A stretch of 64,000 nucleotides of DNA from Cynocephalus volans (taxonomy: Eukaryota > Chordata > Mammalia > Dermoptera > Cynocephalidae), in assembly GCF_027409185.1 (NCBI RefSeq), contig NC_084471.1, positions 8,090,535 through 8,154,534 on the forward strand, given 5' to 3'. Position 1 is the stretch's first letter. Each line of letters opens with the position of its first letter. This document shows, piece after piece, positions 57,192 to 64,000 of the stretch. A program made the translations under genes and the position numbers. The notes beneath the pieces were generated by a model, which searched no databases, had not been told where the DNA came from, and saw only the letters and a list, made by a program, of their open reading frames with translations.

Positions 57192-57475
57192 CTGCATTGG
57201 ACAGAACCAGTTTTCTTCATATAGGGGTAACACTAGAACATTCTGTGGGGTTGGGAGCCTCCTCCCCTCCCTCATTCCCCACCTCTGTTTTCCTGGAAGG
57301 GATTTTCCTCAGGGGAGGGAGCGAGCCTCACCTAACTGGGGAGATGGGATGAGGAACTGGACATTGGGCTGGTCCCCTACGCCTGCCCCCATTCCTACCT
57401 GGGTAGCTGGTGGCATTCACGGCTGCTTGTGGCAGGATGGGGAAAGTTTGTCCACATCTGGGCTTCTTTCATTTT
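57192..57475. other. Unique intergenic sequence
   Basis: Nothing recognised. Confidence 0.3.
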
Positions 57476-57484
57476 GTTTTGTTT

Positions 57485-58830
57485 TGTTTTTGATAGACTT
57501 TACTTTTTTTTTTTTTTTTTTCTTTTTCTCGATAGACTTTAGTTTTTTAGAGCGGTCTTAGGCTTACAGAAAAATGAGGAGACAGTACACACAGAGATAC
57601 ATGCCTCTCTTCCCCTCTCACAGTTTCCCTCATTATTAACATCTTGCACGAGAGTGGTGCATTTGTTAAAATTGATGAACTGATATTGATAGACTATTAT
57701 TAACTCGTCCGTAATTCCCATTAGGGCCCGCTCTTGGTGCTGAACTGTTCTGTGGGTTTTGACCAATGCATGATGACTTGTACCTGCCATTACCGTATTA
57801 TACAGAACAGTTTAGCGGCTCTAAAAATCCACCACGTTCTGCACACTCACCTTTCTCCCAGCTCCCTCGGGACCCCTGGCCACCACTGATCTTTTTCCTG
57901 TCACTACAGTTTTTCCTTTTCCAGAAGGTCATGTAGTTGGAATCATACAATATGTAGCCTTTTTCAGACCAGCCTCTTTGACTAAGCAATATACATTTAA
58001 AATTCCTGCATGTCTTTGTTGGCTTGATAGATTTCTTTTTTGCACGTAATAATATTCCATCGCATGGACGTACATTTCATTATCTGTTCTACTGAAGGAT
58101 ATCTTTGCTGCTTTTGGTTTGGGGCAATTATGAATGAAATGGCTATAAACATTAATGTGCGGCTTTTTGTGTGGATGTAAGTTTACAAATCAGTTGGGCA
58201 AACACCTAGGAGAGTGATCCCTAGATTATACGGTAAGACTATGTTTAGCTCTGTAAGAAACTGCCCAGTTGTTTTCCGAAGCAGCAGCCGTAGTGTTTTT
58301 ATCCCACCAGCTGTGAATGAGAATTCCTGCTGCTCCACATCCTTATCACCATTTGGTGTTGTCAGTCGTGTGGGTTTTAGCCACTTTAATAGGTGTAGAG
58401 TGGTATCTTGTTGTTTTAATTTGCAATTTCCTAATATATACACTGTTGGCCATCTTTTCATATGTTTATTTTCCATCAGTGTATCTCCTTTGGTAAGGTA
58501 TCTCTTCAGATCCTTTGTCAGTTGTCAAATTAAGTTGTTTGTTTTCTTGTTGAACTTTAAGAGTTCTTTGTATATTTGGGATGCAAGCCCTTTATCAGAT
58601 ATATGTTTCGCAAATGTTTTCCCCCAGTCTGTGGCTTATTTTTTCATTCTCTTTTTTTTTTTCTTTTTCTTTCTTACTTTTTTTTTTATTGGTGGCTGGC
58701 CTCTGTGGGGATCACGTGTGTTATCACGCCAAACCCTTGACCTTGGCGTGATAACACTGCTCTCTGACCAACTGCGTAACCAGCCAGCCCCCTCATTTTC
58801 TCAATAGAGTTCTGTTTTAAGAAGACCATT
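57485..58830 (-). mobile_element. Old L1 3' region (antisense)
   Basis: GATAGACTTTAGTTTTTTAG then CATCTTGCACGAGAGTGGTG, TAATATTCCATCGCATGGAC, TTTTAATTTGCAATTTCCTA and TCTTTGTATATTTGGGATGC are standard antisense L1M 3' UTR to ORF2 landmarks. A SINE (58,652-58,791) interrupts it. Confidence 0.8.
58652..58791 (-). mobile_element. CYN-type SINE, monomer with internal hairpin
   Basis: Antisense monomer (GGTGGCTGGCCTCTGTGGGG ... GCGTAACCAGCCAGCCCC). It contains a perfect 15-bp inverted repeat GTGTTATCACGCCAA (58,718-58,732) / TTGGCGTGATAACAC (58,743-58,757) that is absent from the other copies. Flanked by TCATTCTC (about 58,644) and TCATTTTCTC (58,792). Confidence 0.82.
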
Positions 58831-58894
58831 GTTACCACCTACCTAAGCCTCAACCCTCTAATTCAGCTTCCATCAGTAATTAAACGGGTATGCT

Positions 58895-59244
58895 GGGGCT
58901 GGCTGGTTAGCTCAGTTGGTTAGAGCGCAGTGTTATCACACCAAGGTTAAAGGTTTCTATTCCTGGGGCCAGCCCTGTGGCTCAATGGGGAGAGTGCCGT
59001 GCAGGTAGTGCTGAGGCCACAGGTTCGGATCCTATATAGGGATGGCCAGTATGCTCACTGGCTGAGCGTGGTGCAGACAACACCGTGCCGAAGGTTGCGA
59101 TCCCCTTACCGGTCAAACAAACAAACAAACAAACAAAAAAAGGTTTCTATTCCTGTACTAGCCAGCTGTCAAAAGATGATAAAATAAATTTTAAAATAAA
59201 ATAAAAAGTAATATATTTTCAAAACAAACAAACAAACAAACAAA
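58895..59244 (+). mobile_element. CYN monomer SINE hosting another SINE
   Basis: Left part 58,895-58,965 (GGGGCTGGCTGGTTAGCTCA to GGTTTCTATTCCTG) and right part 59,139-59,244 (CTGTACTAGCCAGCTGTC and an A/CAAA-rich tail) make one monomer interrupted at the B box. The probable outer target repeat is GGGTATGCTG against GGATATGCTG (near 59,246). Confidence 0.85.
58966..59138 (+). mobile_element. CYN-type SINE, dimer, nested
   Basis: GGGCCAGCCCTGTGGCTCAA head, GGTTCGGATCC B box, second unit, CCTTACCGGTC and a (CAAA)n tail. The TSD AAAGGTTTCTATTCCTG at 58,949-58,965 and 59,139-59,155 duplicates part of the host SINE. Confidence 0.93.
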
Positions 59245-59386
59245 AGGATATGCTGATCTCCACCTCCCTAAATATTCTACCTTCTCAGTGGTTTTGAACT
59301 CGGGCGGGGGAAAGAGAACATGTACTGAGCCCCTAAAACCTTAATATCTAGTACCTCAAGTGTTGTTATAAAGATCAAGTAATTTA

Positions 59387-59556
59387 GGGCCGGCCCGTGG
59401 CTCACTCGGGAGAGTGTGGTGCTGATAACACCAAGGCCACAGGTTCGGATCCTATATAGGGATGGCCGGTTGGCTCACTGGGTGAGCGTGGTGCTGACAA
59501 CACCAAGCCAAGGGTTGAGATCCCCTCACCGGTCATCTTAAAAAAAAAAAAAAAAA
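59387..59556 (+). mobile_element. CYN-type SINE, dimer
   Basis: GGGCCGGCCCGTGGCTCACT head, both units, A tail. Exact 16-bp TSD AAGATCAAGTAATTTA at 59,371-59,386 and 59,557-59,572. Confidence 0.96.
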
Positions 59557-59830
59557 AAGATCAAGTAATTTAGTTCTTATAAAGCCCTTGGAACAGGGTC
59601 TGGAGCATATTAGATGCTCAACTACCTTGGATGATGATGATAATTCTAGCATCACATCTTTTAATAGCTCATGGAGTCATTCCTTCCTCATTACTCTACC
59701 TTTTCAGAATTTTCCTAGCTATTTTCATGCATTGAATACTGTGTTGGTATTTAACTAAATGCATAATTAATTTAGAAAAAAGTTGACATTTTTATAATAT
59801 TGGGTTTCTCATACAAGAATAAAGTCTTTC

Positions 59831-59925
59831 TGTTTGTTTGTTTTTTGGTGGTTGGCCGGTATGGGGATCTGAACCCTTGACCTTGTTGTTACCAACACTC
59901 AACTAAATTAAACAGCCAGCACCAA
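59831..59925 (-). mobile_element. CYN-type SINE, monomer, diverged
   Basis: (TGTTT)n tail, GGTGGTTGGCCGGTATGGGG and AACAGCCAGC; the A-box half is eroded. Confidence 0.8.
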
Positions 59926-60116
59926 GTCTGCTTTTTTAATCCAAGTCTTCCTTTGTGCCCCTTTTCTTCACATAGAATTTACATAATTGTTGTTAAGTTT
60001 ATTTCCTGTCATTTTACTTTTTTAAAAAAATGCTATTATGAATGAAATCTTATGAATGAAGACATATGCTAATAAGTTACTATATCTATATCTATATAAG
60101 GGCAATTAATTTTTAT

Positions 60117-60305
60117 TTTTTTATTTTTATTTTTTTTATTTATTTTTTTAAAGATGACCGGTAAGGGGATCTTAACCCTTGACTTGGTGTTGTCAGCACC
60201 ACGCTCTCCCAAGTGAGCTAACCAGCCATCCCTATATGGGATCCAAACCCATGGCCTTGGTGTTTTCAGCACTGCACTCTCCCGAGTGAGCCACGGGCAG
60301 GTCCC
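60117..60305 (-). mobile_element. CYN-type SINE, dimer
   Basis: T-rich tail, GATGACCGGTAAGGGGATCT, both units, ending GAGCCACGGGCAGGTCCC. TSD GCAATTAATTTTTA at 60,102-60,115 and 60,306-60,319. Confidence 0.93.
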
Positions 60306-60689
60306 GCAATTAATTTTTAAATTAAATTTTTTAGTCTCCTTAAAGTAAATAATAGTTTTTCTAACTGAGTCTCTTAGCTTTTCCAGATAATAATGTAAAA
60401 ACGATAGAATGTTGCCTCTCCATTTCCAATACTTATCCCTTGAATTTAGTTGTCTTGTCTAATTGCATGGGCTATCTCTAGGTTGGGATGAAAATTAAAT
60501 ATAAATAAATAAGTAAATAAATAAAAATAACTGCATGGGTTAGTTCTCCCAGAGCAGCATTCAATAGTAGTGGTAAAGAGAAATCTTTGCCTTGTTCCTG
60601 GAGTTAATGGGAATGAGTCTAATGTTTTGCCTTTGAGTATAATGCTGGCTTTTGGTGTTAGATATTTATATGTTTTTTATCATTTTGTT

Positions 60690-61366
60690 ACCAGATGGTA
60701 GTTCCAGGTTCTTGGTCAAACTGTGAAGAAAAATCTTACACAGGACTGAGAGGAGCCCACATTACAGACAGCACCCATACTACAAAGGAAAGGAAGAGGG
60801 TCAGACAGTTGAAACAGACCACAGGGCTTTATTTCAAAGCAAAAGTACGCACAGAAGGGTGCACAGGCATCTCTACAAGTTAGGAGAGACCCTTGATTCT
60901 TAGGGGGAGGGTTTATATGCTGTTCTGGGATGGGGGTGTTTGTCTATCCTAAGAGGAGGAATATTTGACCGTGGAGGAAGAACTAGGGTAATTAAAGGCC
61001 TACTAATTTGAGGCAAAGTTGCACCAGCTTCCTGTTATGCATCCCTGATTTTCTGAAGTTTTTGGTCATGCGCAGTGGGGTCACTTTTCCCTTAACTTTG
61101 TCCTTTCTGGTCTAGTGTCATGGATGGAAGGTCATACAGTGGTTGTCTGCACTTTTGTTCCTCCTGGTGCGCAGGCACTGCAGTTTTTGTAAACTGCAGA
61201 GTTCCAGCTGTAGCATGTTGATTGGTAGCATGGTTAAGGTGTCATCAGTCCATTATGGGTTCATTAACTACAAAACAACTGTGAAAGAGATTGCTAGCGC
61301 TGATCCAGTCTGAATATTTATGAGCAGCCTCCCTAGCGTGTGTCCCTATTCTGTCCTGCCTCAATT
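60690..61366 (-). mobile_element. Solo LTR, minus orientation
   Basis: Interrupts the old L1. On the minus strand it begins about TGAGGCAGGACAGAATAGGG, has a CATATAAACC TATA box (plus 60,911-60,920) and AATAAA (TTTATT at 60,828-60,833), and ends ...GGAACTACCA near 60,696. No viral genes present. TSD not resolved because a SINE inserted at the right edge. Confidence 0.65.
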
Positions 61367-61546
61367 AATTTTTTTATTTTATTTTATTTTTAAAGATGAC
61401 CGGTAAGGGGATCTTAACCCTTGACTTGGTGTTGTCAGCACCACGCTCACCCAGTGAGCTAACCAGCCATCCCTATATAGGATCCAAACCCGTGGCCTTG
61501 GTGTTATCAGCACCGCACTTTCCCGAGTGAGCCACGGGTTGGTCCT
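61367..61546 (-). mobile_element. CYN-type SINE, dimer
   Basis: GATGACCGGTAAGGGGATCT, both units, ending GAGCCACGGGTTGGTCC. TSD CCTGCCTCAATT (61,355-61,366) against CCTGCTTCAATT (61,547-61,558). Confidence 0.93.
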
Positions 61547-61704
61547 CCTGCTTCAATTTAAAGCATAAAATTTATTACTATTTTAATAAAGTCCTTTTTA
61601 AAAATTAGGAATAATTGTTGTATTTTATCAAACATTTCCTTAGGTTCTATCAAAATAATCATCTGGTGTTTCTCCTATAATCAACACATTTGGTAAAAGA
61701 TAGG

Positions 61705-61815
61705 TTCTCCACAGTTCAGCAAATGAGGCTCAGAGAGGTCAAGTGACTTGCCCAGGGTCACACAGTAAGCAGGTGGCAGAGCTAGGTTACCTTTCTTTGA
61801 GTCCATGTTCTTTAT
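61705..61815 (-). repeat. MIR
   Basis: AAATGAGGCTCAGAGAGGTC, AAGTGACTTGCCCAGGGTCA and CAGTAAGCAGGTGGCAGAG are diagnostic antisense MIR. Confidence 0.85.
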
Positions 61816-62148
61816 CCCTGCCCCCAGTTTGTCCTGTTCTGAATGCTTGTGACCTTGAAGCTTCTGGGATATCCCCACATACCTAGTGGCCCACCAGCCC
61901 TTGCTCAGCCCTTGCCCATAGTCCACATGGCCTGAGTGGCCCCCATGCTCCATTCACCTGCAGGAGAAGCCAGCTCAGTGGCCACCCATGTCTCACCCAC
62001 AAATGAAACAGTAAGGCTAGGCCTGTGAACCATACTGACTCCATTTTACCTCCAGAGGACACTTTGTTACTTTTCCACTCCTCAGTCATGAGAGCCTCCA
62101 GGGCAAATGATTACTCCATGGCCAGCCCTGATAAAATAGACTGAGATA

Positions 62149-62320
62149 GGGCCAGCCCCTGGCTCACTTGGGAGAATGTGGTGCTGATAACACCAAGGCC
62201 ACGGGTTAGGATCCCTATATAGGGATGGCTAGTTGGCTCACTTGGGAGAGCATGGTGCTGACAACACCAAGTCAAGGGTTAAGATCTTCTTACTGGTCAT
62301 CTTTAAAAAAAATTTTTTTT
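62149..62320 (+). mobile_element. CYN-type SINE, dimer
   Basis: GGGCCAGCCCCTGGCTCACT head, both units, A/T-rich end. TSD GACTGAGATA at 62,139-62,148 and 62,321-62,330. Confidence 0.93.
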
Positions 62321-62413
62321 GACTGAGATAAGACAGGAAACAGATATTCACTGAGTTGCAAAACCCCTCGCCAAGTCTTGTTTACTGTAATTATAAAAAT
62401 TAAGTTACAGAAT

Positions 62414-62510
62414 AGGTCTGGCCCATGGCTCACTTGGGAGAGCGTGGTGCTGATAACACCAAGGCCAAGGGTTAAGATCCCCTTACTGTTCATCTTAAAA
62501 AAAAAAAAAA
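62414..62510 (+). mobile_element. CYN-type SINE, single-unit hybrid
   Basis: Head of the dimer's first unit (GGTCTGGCCCATGGCTCACT) runs directly into the end of its second unit (AAGGGTTAAGATCCCCTTAC, CATCTT) without the TATATAG linker. Flanked by TTAAGTTACAGAATA / TTAAGTCACAGATTA. Confidence 0.88.
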
Positions 62511-62882
62511 TTTAAGTCACAGATTAACCTTAAGACCCCTTTAGGGATTCCCATGTGTGCACAAAGCTTCAAGATGACTGCTACAATGACCCTCCTGGGG
62601 TGACAATGATGACCACCACTGCCATCTTGGACCTACTGAGCATGCACCCATGACACAATCAGGAAGAACAGAATGGGTCACCTCCAGCGACGCTGGCCTG
62701 TACCTCTTAACTCCTATCCCTATAAAAGACCCTGAACAGCTGCCCTCAGGGGGCTAGCTTTACTGTTGCTACCCCCCTTGTGCATAAGTCTATCTCCTCT
62801 TTTAATAAAGTGTTTCTTGCTTTACTGCTGGGTACATTGTTCATTTCTATGACTTTGGAATCCAAGAGCCTAATTTAGTCAC

Positions 62883-63540
62883 TAGCAAAAATTGGAAAGC
62901 TTTGGGCACCAGAGAAGACTCTAGCTGTGTGAGAAATACAGGTGACAAGATGGAGATGGCCCTCGGGCCACTGGCATGCTTGTACCTGCAGCCTGGATGT
63001 AAACGCCCCATCCATGGGGATGGATGTTGCCTTTGGGGGTTTCCCCTCCAAGGCTGCCTGCTGGGCTGGGCCCGAGATGCCTTCACGGTGCTCATTTTTC
63101 ATCTCACTTTCTTGCCCTCAATCTCAACAGACTCTTCTTCCTCCCCCTTTCCTCATGCACAGTGACCCCTGCTCAAGTCCGGCACTCACTACATGTCAGG
63201 CAGCAGATGGCTGCTGGGGACAGAGGGAACAACATGAATGCACCCTTTGCCACCCATAAACTCTTAGCTCTTAGGGACAGTGGGGATTAAAGCAGAGATG
63301 ACCAGGAAATGGGATGTGCACCATGATGAGGCAGGACCAGAAGCCTGAAAAGGCTTCCTGGAGGAAGAGACAATGTAGAAACAAGACTCAGAGGTGAGGC
63401 AGAGGCAGACAGGGCAGGTGATGGGCCTGGAGGGCTGGGGAGAGGACTCCATGTCTCACCTGGAAAGGTGTGTTCAAAGCTACCCATAGAAACTTTGCTT
63501 ATAGAAGCTGTTGGGCTGGGCCACAGACCCTTCAAACACA
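62883..63540. other. Unique intergenic sequence
   Basis: No gene or repeat recognised; frames lack motifs. Confidence 0.3.
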
Positions 63541-63543
63541 CCC

Positions 63544-63985
63544 TGTGCAGGTCGCGAGCTAGGTAATTGGAAAAAGATTCTGGGAGCCATTGGCAAGATT
63601 GACATGCTTTATTCAGCTGCGAGCTCAGCCCCCCCAAAGGATCAGAGCCATTGTCTTTTATACTAGAGTCAGACAGCCGAGGAACACAGGCACAGTTTTA
63701 CCACTCTTGCATAATGTATTTACAACAAACATGCTGAGTCATGCTCAGCTGGATATGAGGTGAGGGAGCCTGAGCAGTTTCCATTTTCCTCACAGAAGCC
63801 ACACAAGGAATGGCTGACATGTCCACCAAATCTAGTTAAACAGGCAAGGCTCTAACAGCAAAATGGGACCGCAGGTGGTTAAGACAAGGACGGGGCAGCA
63901 CCACGTGTTGCTGGTCTAGAGAGATGGCCCAGGTGCACTAGGAAGTGAAGAAGCAAGTACCATTCATGGACTAGAATATTCACCC
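63544..63985 (-). mobile_element. ERV LTR, minus orientation
   Basis: On the minus strand there is a TATA box (AGTATAAAAGAC, plus about 63,654-63,665), then a G-rich run and AATAAA (TTTATT at 63,608-63,613), ending ...CGCGACCTGCACA at 63,544, a TG...CA-compatible end. The right end is not fixed; it may reach the window edge. Confidence 0.55.
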
Positions 63986-64000
63986 CTGGAGAGGGGAACT

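Larger units (their letters stand above)
59640..61690 (-). mobile_element. Old L1 ORF2 region (antisense), split by LTR and SINEs
   Basis: TTTTCAGAATTTTCCTAGCT, AAAAAAGTTGACATTTTTAT, GAGAAATCTTTGCCTTGTTC and, after the LTR, GTTGTATTTTATCAAACATT and AATCATCTGGTGTTTCTCCT follow antisense ORF2 order. Confidence 0.65.
62020..62882 (+). mobile_element. ERV LTR, plus orientation, with two SINE insertions
   Basis: CCATACTGACTCCATTTTAC-like U3 start, CCATCTTGGACCTACTGAGC, TATA box TATAAAAGA at 62,721, and AATAAA at 62,804-62,809 followed by GTGTTTCTTGCTTTACTGCT. SINEs at 62,149 and 62,414 lie inside. No adjacent gag/pol/env, so probably solo. Ends approximate. Confidence 0.65.

Overview
This is mammalian nuclear DNA, very probably from a colugo (Dermoptera). 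The main reason is a family of short retroposons built only from tRNA-Ile-like units, present as monomers, dimers and a GC-rich variant. About 33 copies are visible, many with clear target-site duplications (TSDs). They match what I recall of the colugo-specific CYN SINEs. No Alu, B1, carnivore or equine SINE was recognised. Ancient MIR, L2, old L1 and MaLR LTR copies are as expected for a placental mammal.

The window has one convincing protein-coding gene: A4GALT (alpha-1,4-galactosyltransferase, Gb3/Pk synthase), on the plus strand. A CpG island at about 0.48-1.34 kb, with GC boxes and a consensus splice donor at 923/924, looks like its promoter and non-coding first exon. The complete 353-codon reading frame lies in one exon at 22,720-24,510, with a poly(A) signal at 24,487. 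A candidate untranslated middle exon sits near 20.8 kb. The 22-kb intron holds a decayed ERV (pol-env, minus strand, 2.2-5.9 kb), an LTR-like block near 8.5 kb, an L2, a roughly 5-kb old L1 (12.3-17.5 kb), MIRs and about ten CYN SINEs.

Downstream of A4GALT (24.5-64 kb) I see no intact gene. The region holds MaLR LTRs, a 7SK RNA-derived fragment (28.44-28.58 kb), a PRELID3B processed pseudogene (35.5-36.1 kb, plus), a full-length but disabled L1 (36.27-43.02 kb, minus) nested inside an older L1-like element, and a TMEM14C processed pseudogene (45.0-45.3 kb, minus). It also holds an old L1 split by a solo LTR and SINEs (45.5-48.0 kb), a mariner-type MITE next to a GT/GC microsatellite (48.0-48.3 kb), a second CpG island without a recognisable ORF (55.7-56.55 kb), more old L1, and three LTRs between 60.7 kb and the right edge.

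No novel coding system was found. The interesting content is the layered insertion history, some odd SINE structures, the orphan CpG island and lineage-specific changes in A4GALT. Edges of old repeats are approximate because no alignment could be run. Family names come from recognition of consensus patterns.
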